Part shown: positions 21,254 through 28,870 of the stretch, piece after piece
How the letters are laid out: each line of letters opens with the position of its first letter
How positions within the stretch are numbered: the stretch's first letter is position 1
From: a virus
Length of the DNA stretch: 28,870 nucleotides
Strand: one strand, 5' to 3'
Virus record (IMG/VR): IMGVR_UViG_3300046010_000744
Span: 1 to 28,870 of that record
Position numbers and translations under genes: made by a program
The notes under the pieces: generated by a model
The model's database searches: none
Seen by the model: only the letters and a program-made list of their open reading frames with translations
What the model was told of the DNA's origin: nothing

Positions 21254-21282
21254 ATTATATCTCTGGGTCATATCTGCGTCAA
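21254..21282 (-). promoter_or_regulatory. Near-consensus sigma70 promoter inside the late operon
   Basis: On the minus strand, TTGACG (21277-21282), exactly 17 bases, then a perfect TATAAT (21254-21259). Transcription would start near 21247, about 70 bases before the DUF4214 protein's ATG. The -35 hexamer contains the TGA stop of the tail gene upstream. It would give the block of internal virion proteins its own transcript. Confidence 0.75.
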
Positions 21283-22442
21283 GCCGTGTTGTTAACTATG
21301 TCAATGACAGGAGTGCCAATCCTGCCGGAGCCAAGCACCCCAATCGGTGTGATTTGAGTTTTAGCTACCACCGGGGCAGAAACATAGGACACAGTGGCTA
21401 TTATTGACGGGGTCGCTGGAATGTCCGGGGTTGTGCCAGATGCTGCAACTGCTGGAAGAGCTTGGACGGTTGTGGCTGTATTGTAGGTGTGCCACATGAT
21501 CTCTATGTAATCGTTTGCCTCCAAGTCAATAAAAAAGTTCAAGGCAACAATTAGGTGACCATCAATACTTCCATGTTTGTTCGGAACCGAAACCCGGCTA
21601 TTGCTATTGGCTATGTCCGCTGAAGAACTAAGAACCCCGTTTTTCCTAAACCAAATATCTATGTCATGGATCTGCGAATCGGTGTTTACCAGCTGGGCGC
21701 TAAACTGAATGTTGTATCTTCCAGCGTAAGTGGCTACTAACTTTGATGATCTAGTTCCAGTGATTGTGGTGCTGGCTACAGTCTGGGAAACACTTACGGA
21801 ATAGGTTCCAGTACCGCCTGCCGTGCCGGTTATCTGTCTAACAATATACGTATTAGCCGAAACCCCTGTCCCTGTAATGATCATCCCCGGCAGGATTGAC
21901 CCAGCGCTATTGGCTGTAACCGTCAGGGTGGTTGTGGCTATTGAGCCAGTAAATATGGCCGTATGACTGCCAATGCTGACCCCGTAAGAGTAGTCTGTGG
22001 TGTCATAAGTCATGGCATAGGCCGTGGCTATGTTGCCATCAGCTTGGTTTAAGGTGCTAGAAAACGCCCCGTGCGGGAAGTTGATCTGTCTTCCAGCCCC
22101 TGTAAACAGGCTGGCGTTGACGTTTGACCCGGTCAGCTGATTAAAGACCCCGTTCCCACCCTGTATCCCTGGGCTGTTCAGGATAGGGAAGTTGGCGTTA
22201 GTAACAGTGATATTGTCCCCAACGAAGTCCCCGCCTATAAAGTCTCCTGCCGTGACCGTCCCAGCCGTAATGCTTGGGAAGTACCCTCCGGCGTTTAGGA
22301 GGGCGATGATGGCGTTTACGGTTGAGTCGTTGTCATTGAAGTAGAGACGGAGAATCTTGATTAGCTCGTTGCCGTAAGTCTGAGCGTAATCCTGTGGGGG
22401 AAGCGGTAGAGTTGGAGCGGTATACCGCTTAAATATGGTCAT
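21279..22442 (-). CDS. C1q-like tail/virion protein with nested beta domain
   Basis: 387 residues. An N-terminal helical region (about 15-50) and a short collar of Gly-rich strands are followed by a C1q/TNF-like jelly-roll: an [18 protein letters not shown] strand, then [26 protein letters not shown] and [22 protein letters not shown]. Between the first and second strands sits an extra domain of about 60 residues, [21 protein letters not shown] to [11 protein letters not shown], a Thr/Gly-rich module widespread in phage tail proteins. It is probably a trimeric fibre or head-tail decoration that contacts the host. It overlaps the gp10-like gene before it by ATGA. Confidence 0.78.
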   Translation of the reverse strand: MTIFKRYTAPTLPLPPQDYAQTYGNELIKILRLYFNDNDSTVNAIIALLNAGGYFPSITAGTVTAGDFIGGDFVGDNITVTNANFPILNSPGIQGGNGVFNQLTGSNVNASLFTGAGRQINFPHGAFSSTLNQADGNIATAYAMTYDTTDYSYGVSIGSHTAIFTGSIATTTLTVTANSAGSILPGMIITGTGVSANTYIVRQITGTAGGTGTYSVSVSQTVASTTITGTRSSKLVATYAGRYNIQFSAQLVNTDSQIHDIDIWFRKNGVLSSSADIANSNSRVSVPNKHGSIDGHLIVALNFFIDLEANDYIEIMWHTYNTATTVQALPAVAASGTTPDIPATPSIIATVSYVSAPVVAKTQITPIGVLGSGRIGTPVIDIVNNTA

Positions 22443-24343
22443 CGTCTGCCGTCTGGCCTAATGTCGATACGGGGAGCGCCAAGCTGCCAGGTCACATCCA
22501 AGGTATTAGAGTCCACCCTAAAGATGAGCTGCCGCGCCCGAACCCGGGTGTAGACAATATTGGTAAATGCCTCAATTGGAACCGTAGCCGTCCGGGTAAC
22601 CGTGGCCGTGTTATCTCCGCCAACTGAAGCAGGGGTGGTGAATCCTGAACCAGACCCCTTCATGGGCTTCAAAGTAAATGTCGCACTTGGGCTTCCAGCC
22701 CCGGAACCGTCAAATGTAATGTCGGGCAACATCCTCCAGATAAAGCCAAAGTTATGGCCGTCATCAATGTCAAACTCTGACGATCCGATGTATGCCTCGA
22801 TGGCAACAGGAGTACCGGTCTCGTTGTTGTTTACACCGTTTTCATGTTGAACCAAGTTATAGGTGTAGGTCGCAGCTATCGGGAAGTCTTGAAGTCCGCT
22901 GTCAAGCCAAGCTGTCCTAGCCATCGTACCGTAGTACCAGCACTTTTCACCGTAGTTATAAATTACGTAACGGTCAATAGCCGTAGCTCCTGCCGACGGG
23001 TAGAACCACCAGACTTCAGTAAAGCCCTCGTTAGTTCCAGCAAAGATCTGCTCTTTCTGACTGTTATTGATGTCGTTAAAGATATACCGACGCAGGTCAC
23101 ATGGCAGGGTCTGAACCCGACCATCGTAGAAGTAGAACTTATCCACGCCCATCCAGTACACGATACCGGAGGCAAACGCCACGGCGTTCGGGCTTTCAAT
23201 GGAGATGTTGTCTGCCAGAAGCGTTGCTCCCCAAACGCCTGCCGATGGGCCGAGGTACTGGAGCGAATAGACCGCTGAGTCTGTAAAGACAATAATCTCT
23301 TGGCGTGACTGAATAACAGTTACAATTTCAGAGCCAGATGACAGGCGCAGACTACCGGCCTGATTGGTTGCACTTGGCGTCCAGTTAACTGCGGACTCCT
23401 GATCAGACCAACGAATCAGCATTGGGTCGATCCCAGCCGCTCCAATATCATTACATCCAAACGCCATACAGAAGCGGAAGATGTCTGACACGAATACTTC
23501 ATTTACTATGGTCGGCACATCGGAAGCGCCTACCTTGCTGCTTAGCAACACTCCACGATTATTGGTAGTTCCAGCTGACGAATCCCAGTAGTAAATAGGA
23601 CTGCCGCGATAGGCAAAGATCAAGTCTTCGCCAAAGTTAGATTGGCTCCAAAGTCTTATTCCGGCTAGCGTGGTACCACCAAATCCCCAAGTTCCAGATC
23701 CCCAGCCACCAGCACCCCAGCCTGACAACGGAACCTGAATATCCGAACCTACGGGGATTTCATAAGCACCGACTACAGAAGCTCCACCATTACCCGAGTC
23801 GCTAGCGTTTGAGGTTACTGCAGCCCCGGTCGTGGGATTCTTGGCAATAATCGTGTACGAGTTTGCAGTAACTACGTTTGCAATCTGGTAGTTCTGGTTT
23901 AAGACCGCAGCGGTGATATTGCCGCCAAGGCTTGCCGCTCCAGAGAAGGTTACAAAGTCTCCGGTTAGCGCGCCGTGGGCTGTGTCGTTCACCGTAATGG
24001 TTGAGCTAAACGGAGATGAAGTGACCGCTGAAAAAGTGATTGCTCCAGCCGGGGTCGTAGACCTAATCGGAGTAACGTCGTAGTACGCCCCGCCACGCTC
24101 GATGTAATACTTTAAGTTAGTGCCTACTGCTATAAGGTTTAAGAAACCCAAAGTCACCCAGTTAAAGAGTGACCGGCATACCCCTAAAAACCTGCTAGAG
24201 GAGATCTGAGTCCAGCCGCCAATCTTCTCAGGGCTACCTTGACGGAAGCGGACTTTGTCGCACTCATACCACCCACCCTCGGTGGTATATCGGGTGTTTT
24301 CTTTGTTCACCCCGGGTTTAAACAGTATCTTCTTTAGAGGCAT
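22439..24343 (-). CDS. P22 gp10-like tail/DNA-stabilisation protein
   Basis: 634 residues. It opens with [20 protein letters not shown] and [15 protein letters not shown], then repeating beta strands with [19 protein letters not shown], as in packaged-DNA stabilisation proteins that close the portal with a beta-propeller. A second beta domain is inserted at about 100-185 ([22 protein letters not shown]). Later blades include [14 protein letters not shown] and [18 protein letters not shown]. The C-terminus ([36 protein letters not shown]) is a beta-sandwich-like end. The family match is by overall plan, not a diagnostic motif. A tail-hub or head-tail role is likely. Confidence 0.7.
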   Translation of the reverse strand: MPLKKILFKPGVNKENTRYTTEGGWYECDKVRFRQGSPEKIGGWTQISSSRFLGVCRSLFNWVTLGFLNLIAVGTNLKYYIERGGAYYDVTPIRSTTPAGAITFSAVTSSPFSSTITVNDTAHGALTGDFVTFSGAASLGGNITAAVLNQNYQIANVVTANSYTIIAKNPTTGAAVTSNASDSGNGGASVVGAYEIPVGSDIQVPLSGWGAGGWGSGTWGFGGTTLAGIRLWSQSNFGEDLIFAYRGSPIYYWDSSAGTTNNRGVLLSSKVGASDVPTIVNEVFVSDIFRFCMAFGCNDIGAAGIDPMLIRWSDQESAVNWTPSATNQAGSLRLSSGSEIVTVIQSRQEIIVFTDSAVYSLQYLGPSAGVWGATLLADNISIESPNAVAFASGIVYWMGVDKFYFYDGRVQTLPCDLRRYIFNDINNSQKEQIFAGTNEGFTEVWWFYPSAGATAIDRYVIYNYGEKCWYYGTMARTAWLDSGLQDFPIAATYTYNLVQHENGVNNNETGTPVAIEAYIGSSEFDIDDGHNFGFIWRMLPDITFDGSGAGSPSATFTLKPMKGSGSGFTTPASVGGDNTATVTRTATVPIEAFTNIVYTRVRARQLIFRVDSNTLDVTWQLGAPRIDIRPDGRR

Positions 24344-24345
24344 GA

Positions 24346-24822
24346 TCAGCTCAAATAAAGGTTACGTTCATCCTTACGACGCTTGACTAGTCCGGGCAGC
24401 TCTTTTCCCCCTGCCTTAGTCCACATCATAAAAGCCTCTGCCGCCCCTTCATAGTCCTCCCGGTTATGTTTCATCCGGATGGAAGACCGCTGGAGGTTAC
24501 CGAGACCAACATTGAAAGCGAAGCTGACGAGTGCGCCAAAGCGACCAGGAGTAAGCCCATTAGGACATAGTCGCAGTACCCCTGCCTCAAACCGGCCCAG
24601 ATCCTCAGAAAGAATCTTGTTGACTTCATCCATACTGAGGGTTCTGTCCCAGCCGTCCGGGATGGGTAGGTTTTTGCGGTCTTCAAGCTTCACTCCAATA
24701 TGTTTGGGGTCTATGACATGGCCTACACCGACTGTCCAGAGCAGAGCAGGACACCTGTAACAACGCACCCGGACGCCCTCGTGGTGCTTAATCATTTCAA
24801 TGACCCGCTCTTCTACTTTCAT
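24346..24822 (-). CDS. GH24 lysozyme (endolysin)
   Basis: 158 residues, the full length of a T4/P22-type lysozyme. E15 in HHEGVRVR is the acid catalyst. C24 stands eight residues after it, where T4 lysozyme has Asp20, and T30 (LLWTVGVGH) follows after five. The spacing Glu-8-Asp/Cys-5-Thr is the accepted GH24 triad, and a Cys is tolerated there. The end has the typical AFMMWTKAGGKELPGLVKRRKDERNLYLS. There is no signal peptide or SAR helix, so it needs the holin to cross the inner membrane. It overlaps the holin stop by four bases. Confidence 0.92.
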   Translation of the reverse strand: MKVEERVIEMIKHHEGVRVRCYRCPALLWTVGVGHVIDPKHIGVKLEDRKNLPIPDGWDRTLSMDEVNKILSEDLGRFEAGVLRLCPNGLTPGRFGALVSFAFNVGLGNLQRSSIRMKHNREDYEGAAEAFMMWTKAGGKELPGLVKRRKDERNLYLS

Positions 24823-25301
24823 TTCTTAAAGGACTGACTTCCAAACCAAAACGCGATCACGCTTGAAAAGATGATGGCCGAGTCCTCATCCCAGAGGATT
24901 GCCATAGCCTGGTCAAACGGCACCCCGGTCTTCCAGGCGTAGAAGAACCCGAAGATGTTTACAAAGAGCAACATGCAGAACATGCCGTAGGTAATGACCG
25001 GTCGGACGGATGCCCGCATATTGACCACCCACTGGGAGGCTCCCTTGCCGATCTCGATGTCGTGGGCGTAGAGTGCCTGGCGTTCTTGGACGGCGGTCTG
25101 CATAGCAACCTGGTCAGTCCGGATCTCCTCAACCCTAGCCTGGGCGACAAAGCCTCTCTCCAGCATCTGAAGCTCCCGCTCCGTCTGCATCTTGGCTAGT
25201 TCTAGCTCATGGGCCTTATCTGACCGATCTTGGAAGAAATCCAACACCTTGGGCAGACCGCCCATCAGGAAGGAAACAAGGGTAGAAAGCAGGGTAATCA
25301 T
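24819..25301 (-). CDS. Holin, GTA-type three-helix family
   Basis: 160 residues. Membrane segment 1 is near the N-terminus (ITLLSTLVSFLMGGLPKVLDFF). A long charged amphipathic helix spans about 27-80 (KAHELELAKMQTERELQMLERG). Segment 2 is VITYGMFCMLLFVNIFGFFYAW and segment 3 is SAIIFSSVIAFWFGSQSF. This is the pattern of the three-TM holins first described in gene transfer agents. It would open the inner membrane and release the lysozyme encoded next to it. ATGA overlaps on both sides couple it to the lysozyme and to a small coiled-coil membrane protein. Confidence 0.88.
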   Translation of the reverse strand: MITLLSTLVSFLMGGLPKVLDFFQDRSDKAHELELAKMQTERELQMLERGFVAQARVEEIRTDQVAMQTAVQERQALYAHDIEIGKGASQWVVNMRASVRPVITYGMFCMLLFVNIFGFFYAWKTGVPFDQAMAILWDEDSAIIFSSVIAFWFGSQSFKK

Positions 25302-25558
25302 CGCTTAGACCTTTCTTCAAGGAGTTTTAGACGAACCTGAAGGTCGTGAATATCTTTGTAGATCTCTTCTTTAAGCTTGTGCCGGGCCTCAGCTGAAATC
25401 GGAGAATCGGTTGGGGTGCCGCTGGGGGTAATCAGGGCTGGCATTTTAGACTTGATGTCTACCAGATCGTGCTGAATATTGGTCACGGCGCTGATCATCC
25501 AAGTAATTGCAGCCACAATCACCGGAAACGCCATCTGAATTACTTTTGTCCAATCCAT
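25298..25558 (-). CDS. N-anchored coiled-coil membrane protein of lysis cassette
   Basis: 86 residues from MDWTKVIQM. The ATG at 25558 overlaps the stop of the gene before it (TGATG) and is preferred over two GTG codons in frame. Residues 5-26 (VIQMAFPVIVAAITWMISAVTN) form one membrane helix. The rest is polar, with a predicted coiled coil at the C-terminus (KLKEEIYKDIHDLQVRLKLLEERSKR). The shape is that of an inner-membrane spanin or holin partner, and its position next to the holin fits either. No outer-membrane lipoprotein partner was seen, so the role stays open. Confidence 0.7.
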   Translation of the reverse strand: MDWTKVIQMAFPVIVAAITWMISAVTNIQHDLVDIKSKMPALITPSGTPTDSPISAEARHKLKEEIYKDIHDLQVRLKLLEERSKR

Positions 25559-26013
25559 CACCACACCTTTGCAATTTTAAGAACCGCATAAATAATTAAA
25601 GCCAAGACTCCCAGCACCAGCCACTCATTCCGTGTTGCCTGTCGGTCGGAGTCGTACTCCTTTTGCAACTCCTTGCGCTCCTTCCGAAGCCTGACTTCTA
25701 ATGCCTGAACCTCATCTATCGCCCGCTTGCCAAACTCTTTCTCAATCTGTTTAAACGCATCCTCTTTGTTGCGCCGCAGGTTGTACAGCACCCGATACTC
25801 GTTGATGGCGTCCACGTACATCATGTCGCCACGGCGTTGAACTTCCTGTTGTTTCCTGCGCCACGCCACACGGGCGCGAGCTTCCTCGTCCAGAAAAGCA
25901 TTGACTTCTTTGGCTGTCTCTTTGATGTCCCGCCCGGCTTTGATTGCCTCGCGGATACCACCTAAAGCAGTCTGAACGACCTTGGACGGGTCGGTAGGAT
26001 CGGGCAAGCCCAT
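25558..26013 (-). CDS. Coiled-coil protein with C-terminal membrane anchor
   Basis: 151 residues. Residues about 30-125 form a long basic/acidic coiled coil (EEARARVAWRRKQQEVQRRG; EVRLRKERKELQKEYDSDRQ). Residues 130-147 (WLVLGVLALIIYAVLKIA) make one C-terminal membrane helix, so it is a tail-anchored inner-membrane protein. GGAGG six bases before the ATG is a strong ribosome binding site. It lies in the lysis cassette, between the Ca-loop protein and the short membrane protein. It may be part of holin timing or a virion protein. Confidence 0.72.
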   Translation of the reverse strand: MGLPDPTDPSKVVQTALGGIREAIKAGRDIKETAKEVNAFLDEEARARVAWRRKQQEVQRRGDMMYVDAINEYRVLYNLRRNKEDAFKQIEKEFGKRAIDEVQALEVRLRKERKELQKEYDSDRQATRNEWLVLGVLALIIYAVLKIAKVW

Positions 26014-26250
26014 CTACTGCCTCCATGCGACTATCAGCAGGGAACATATCAGAGACGCCCCAAAAAGCAATAGCCCGAACTTAGGGGCTACTTGAGCTTT
26101 GACAAGGTCTTGGCTAGCCGCGCTCTTTGCCCCAGTTTCCCGGGTGCTTTGGCTGCGGCTGATAGCTTTTTTGCGGGGATTTTCTCTCCGCTTTTGACAC
26201 CAAGAGATTTTCGTAAAGCGCCTGGCTTTTTGATGGCTGACTGAATCCAT
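26014..26250 (-). CDS. Possible overlapping small membrane protein
   Basis: A 78-residue frame that overlaps most of the next gene in another phase but ends exactly at the base before the following ATG (TAG then ATG). It includes the 74 bases between genes that no other frame covers. Its basic N-terminal 50 residues look like a by-product of the other frame, but the C-terminus KFGLLLFGASLICSLLIVAWRQ is a well-formed membrane helix. It may be a real tail-anchored lysis protein or a chance frame. No good start codon close to the hydrophobic part was found. Confidence 0.3.
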   Translation of the reverse strand: MDSVSHQKARRFTKISWCQKRRENPRKKAISRSQSTRETGAKSAASQDLVKAQVAPKFGLLLFGASLICSLLIVAWRQ

Positions 26251-26357
26251 TTCTCACCTACCTTGCCACCTTTTTTTGCAATAACGCCGCGACCCTTAAG
26301 CACATCAGCTTTGGTCACTTGGCCGTCGCCTGTCAGGTCTGGGAAGTCTTTAGCCAT
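26088..26357 (-). CDS. Small basic protein with dockerin/EF-hand-like loop
   Basis: 89 residues, strongly basic after residue 20. The start contains DLTGDGQVTKADVL, which matches the calcium-binding loop of EF-hand/dockerin modules (D-x-x-G-D-G-x-V-x-x-x-D). It is followed by KWIQSAIKKPGALRKSLGVKSGEKIPAKKL, a phrase I recognise from small proteins in the tail/lysis regions of other phages. GGAGG five bases before the ATG fixes the start. It could be a small virion protein or a DNA-binding basic protein. Calcium binding is suggested by the loop only. Confidence 0.78.
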   Translation of the reverse strand: MAKDFPDLTGDGQVTKADVLKGRGVIAKKGGKVGEKWIQSAIKKPGALRKSLGVKSGEKIPAKKLSAAAKAPGKLGQRARLAKTLSKLK

Positions 26358-26358
26358 C

Positions 26359-26889
26359 TTATCCTCCGCTTACAGCTGTTATCAGTTGTTCAACGGTTGT
26401 ACAGGCGGTAATCGCGGCCTCTTTAGCGGCGCAGTCAGAAATAATCTTAGCCCTGGCGGCGGCCACATCGGCAGGAATATCCACCCCGCGCTCGGCCTTG
26501 CGGATCACCATCCAGTCGGTTTGGGCGAGTTGGGAGTTAGCTGCGGCCTTGATTTGGGCGATCCACTGAGACTTTAGCCCCTTGGTGACTACCTGCTCGG
26601 CGGTGTCTTCCATCTTCTGGGTGTCGCGGTTATAGGTCTGGACGTACAGGGGTGTGCCGTCTTCTTTAACCTCTGGCCGATCATTTAACAGCTTTGGATT
26701 GTTTACGCCCCAGTAGAACCGCTGGTCGTACCACGGTTCATTTGCCTCAAATGGGTCTGGGTCGTTGGTTTCAACCACGCCAAGTTTTGCCCTGACAGCA
26801 GGATTAAGCAGGTTTTCATATCGAACCCCATCGGCACGGAAATACTCCCTGCGGATGTTGACGGGCTGTCCGTTAATTAAATAAGCCAT
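26359..26889 (-). CDS. Tail fibre assembly chaperone-like protein
   Basis: 176 residues. The N-terminal two-thirds (AYLINGQPVNIRREYFRADGVRY, PWYDQRFYWGVNNPKLLNDRPEVKE) resemble short tail-fibre-associated proteins. The C-terminal third (WIAQIKAAANSQLAQTDWMVIRKAERGVDIPADVAAARA) follows the pattern of phage tail assembly chaperones (an SQLAQTDWMVIR-type motif, then a helix). It would help fold or attach the LamG tail protein encoded just before it in the operon, eleven bases away. GGAG six bases before the ATG fits. No membrane segment or signal peptide is present. Confidence 0.72.
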   Translation of the reverse strand: MAYLINGQPVNIRREYFRADGVRYENLLNPAVRAKLGVVETNDPDPFEANEPWYDQRFYWGVNNPKLLNDRPEVKEDGTPLYVQTYNRDTQKMEDTAEQVVTKGLKSQWIAQIKAAANSQLAQTDWMVIRKAERGVDIPADVAAARAKIISDCAAKEAAITACTTVEQLITAVSGG

Positions 26890-26900
26890 GTATTTCTCCG

Positions 26901-28870
26901 TTATCGTGCGAGAGTATATTTGAAGGGGAACTCAGCGAAGGCGGCGTAGATGTAGGTTGTCCCGTTTCCATTTACACCGGTGTTAGTGCCACGAATCTTA
27001 AATCCGTTAGAAACAAAATCTGTTTGTCTTGTTGCGCTATCTACCTGTTCTGCATCTGAAAGATTAGGCCATAACTGGTCATTCACGACGTTGAATGGGC
27101 TTCTAGCGGCATCTTCAACCTGCCAAGAATCAACAGCACTTGACGGTTTGATCAGAACATACTTTGGCCTAAAGCCCGTGTATATGAAGGGGCCGTCACT
27201 AGAGCCATTACCTGTATAGGAGCCAAAGGCAGAGTAGCCCGTAACAGCAGCAAACACATAAGCAATGTATGTGTTGCTACTTACGTTTACCATGCCGTCC
27301 GTACCCAACGTAAATGTTGTTGAAGAAAGCGACTTAACTGTGGACGTATTGGATGACTCCGCATCAGTCTTGTTAAGTCTCAATCCGTAACTAATTGATG
27401 TAAGTCCTGTTTGGTAATAATACCAATCGTCACCGCTTCTTCTTCGTACAATAATCATGCTTGGAGTAACCCCAAGGCCATGCCCTACAGTTGCATTATC
27501 GTTTCCATCTCCGGTATAACTAACAATACTAAAGCCAGCAGTTGTGTTTGCGCTTACTGTGCTGCTTATCGTTCCGGCTGTATTAGATGAGCCAGCGCCG
27601 TTGCCTTTCCAGTTCCATGCAACGTAGGTGTCGGTGTTAGTGTTAAGTTGTGCAAGCGCACCTACTGTAAAGCCGTCTGTTCCAAATGCAGTTAGTCCGG
27701 TTGATTCAGTTGTTTCAGCGGTTGCTGTGTTGCTTTCTAACTGCTTTTGCACACCCCTAACTGCATCGTATAGTCCGTGGTCAGCCGCACCGGAACGCTC
27801 TTTAATCCACACCCAATCCGGCTGGAATCCCACACCTGTTACGCCGAGGCTTGAGCCAGTTCCGGTGTAGAGAACGGTGTTGAAGTAATCATTCGCCTGT
27901 GTAGTGCTAGTAGCACCGATGGTCGGCGTAGGCAGATTAGTTGTTACCAATGCCTTAAAGCCAGAGGGGGCTGTTGCCGCAAAAGGTCTTTGCCCAGTAT
28001 TTAATGACCCTGTTGTTGCAGATGCAGCACTTGCATAAATAAATTGTTGCCCCGTTAATCCTGTTGTAATGTTTGTAAACGATCCAGCATCAGTAATGTT
28101 TATATAGTCTAGTGTACCTGCGGCGGTTAATCTAAATCCGTATGTTTTACCGTTTGCAATAGTAGTTGTATTTGTTGTGCCAGTTGACGATACCGTTCCG
28201 GCAGTTGTTGTGCCACCAGTAGATGTAATTTCCCAATAAGTATCAAACTGCAACAAGGTTTGCGTACTCCTTGCTGTGTCATTAGTAACATCAAGGTTTC
28301 CATTTGCGGCAGAATCACCGTTTATTAGCGGATTCCAAGTGGCGTAGTTACCACGCACCTCACCACCAGCACCTGTGTCTGTGCCGTACTGGGTTGGGCT
28401 GTCTACTAGGCTGTCATTACCAGCGCCAGCGGTTACAGAGAAGTTGTTAGGCGTCCAGTTATTGCCGTTACCCGATGTGTCCTTACCAAGCGTTGTGCTG
28501 GTCGTGCCTGAGTTATCGGCAAACTGTAAGAAAAAGCCGTTAGTGCCGTATGTGCCGGTGTACTTAATCGGCTCCCATACGCCCGTGGCTGAGTTTGTCT
28601 GGCCGAAGGAGGATGGGGTTAGTGCCTGACCGTCGATGAAATTGATTTCGGTCATGTAGCCGTTGAAATTACCTGTTGGCATAAATTGGTTTGCGTATCT
28701 ACCAATAAAATGCTCTAGGGCAGTATTAAAGAAAGGCGTAGCATTTTGCGATGGGTAATCAGACCCTGTAAACGTCTGTTGAACACCATTTACATACATT
28801 TTTACCCGATTACTTGCGGTTGCTTGAGTAGTGTCAACCGCCAATACGATGTGATACCAAGCCGACCTCT
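26901..28870 (-). CDS. LamG-domain tail protein, N-terminus cut by the window edge
   Basis: The frame is open to the window edge, so the start is missing; a TTG at 28844 is internal, because the residues before it (SAWYHIVLAVD) belong to the same LamG domain. The visible part is about 656 residues. The LamG/concanavalin-like sandwich WYHIVLAVDTTQATASNRVK, YVNGVQQTF and IGRYANQFMPTGNFNGYMTEINFIDG lies at the beginning. It is followed by Thr/Gly/Asn-rich beta repeats, including GVTGVGFQPDWVWIKERSGAADHGLYD and GLGVTPSMIIVRRRSGDDWYYYQ, a module that recurs in phage tail spike/fibre proteins. It is probably the receptor-contacting tail protein. Confidence 0.85.
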   Translation of the reverse strand, partial: RSAWYHIVLAVDTTQATASNRVKMYVNGVQQTFTGSDYPSQNATPFFNTALEHFIGRYANQFMPTGNFNGYMTEINFIDGQALTPSSFGQTNSATGVWEPIKYTGTYGTNGFFLQFADNSGTTSTTLGKDTSGNGNNWTPNNFSVTAGAGNDSLVDSPTQYGTDTGAGGEVRGNYATWNPLINGDSAANGNLDVTNDTARSTQTLLQFDTYWEITSTGGTTTAGTVSSTGTTNTTTIANGKTYGFRLTAAGTLDYINITDAGSFTNITTGLTGQQFIYASAASATTGSLNTGQRPFAATAPSGFKALVTTNLPTPTIGATSTTQANDYFNTVLYTGTGSSLGVTGVGFQPDWVWIKERSGAADHGLYDAVRGVQKQLESNTATAETTESTGLTAFGTDGFTVGALAQLNTNTDTYVAWNWKGNGAGSSNTAGTISSTVSANTTAGFSIVSYTGDGNDNATVGHGLGVTPSMIIVRRRSGDDWYYYQTGLTSISYGLRLNKTDAESSNTSTVKSLSSTTFTLGTDGMVNVSSNTYIAYVFAAVTGYSAFGSYTGNGSSDGPFIYTGFRPKYVLIKPSSAVDSWQVEDAARSPFNVVNDQLWPNLSDAEQVDSATRQTDFVSNGFKIRGTNTGVNGNGTTYIYAAFAEFPFKYTLAR

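Noticed and set aside
28842-28844. TTG at 28844 as the start of the LamG tail protein
   Set aside because: The frame continues to the window edge, and the residues upstream (SAWYHIV) belong to the LamG domain, so the gene is truncated rather than starting there.

Overview
The window is part of the genome of a tailed bacteriophage (Caudoviricetes). It has tightly packed genes with ATGA/TAATG stop-start overlaps, almost all on the minus strand. It carries a phage recombination set (ERF annealing protein, Cas4/RecB-like exonuclease, RusA resolvase, SSB-like protein), a lysis cassette and a block of virion genes. A giant multidomain inner-virion-type protein, Gly/Ala-rich internal proteins and a P22 gp10-like protein point to a short-tailed (podovirus-like) particle. 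AGGAG-type ribosome binding sites, sigma70-like promoters, a GTA-type holin and a GH24 lysozyme fit a bacterial, probably Gram-negative, host. No integrase, terminase, portal, capsid or polymerase gene is visible, so the genome continues beyond the window. Both end genes (ParB-like on the left, LamG tail protein on the right) are cut by the window edges.

Layout, left to right. (1) 1-1700: a leftward group of a PAPS-reductase-like PP-loop protein, a small winged-helix protein and a ParB/Srx-fold protein. The PP-loop/ParB pair resembles the IbrA/IbrB pair. (2) 1701-2377: the only long non-coding stretch. It is full of inverted repeats, with one clear minus-strand intrinsic terminator (2256-2287) and a larger fold ending in a T-rich tract (1981-2076). 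(3) 2378-8689: a leftward, probably early, operon starting at a promoter near 8716-8744. It encodes the exonuclease, a DUF3310 protein, ERF, an SSB-like protein, a ribbon-helix-helix-like protein, several small envelope-targeted proteins, a SAM methyltransferase, a GT-A glycosyltransferase, a YbcO-like HNH nuclease and unknowns. (4) 8690-8844: a regulatory gap with a perfect 23-bp palindrome. To its right lies rusA, the only convincing rightward gene, whose end overlaps the convergent late operon. (5) 9188-28870: a leftward late operon. In transcription order it holds a LamG tail protein, a tail-assembly chaperone-like protein, small proteins, the lysis cassette, the gp10-like protein, a C1q-like tail protein, a near-consensus internal promoter (21254-21282), and then five large internal/structural proteins ending with an 1845-residue polyvalent protein containing a metallopeptidase motif.

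The early operon would process DNA by recombination and may alter the host envelope or surface glycans. The late operon builds the tail and ejection apparatus and lyses the cell. The parts least explained by known families are the structured non-coding region, the PP-loop/wHTH/ParB trio and the cluster of small membrane or secreted proteins inside the recombination operon.
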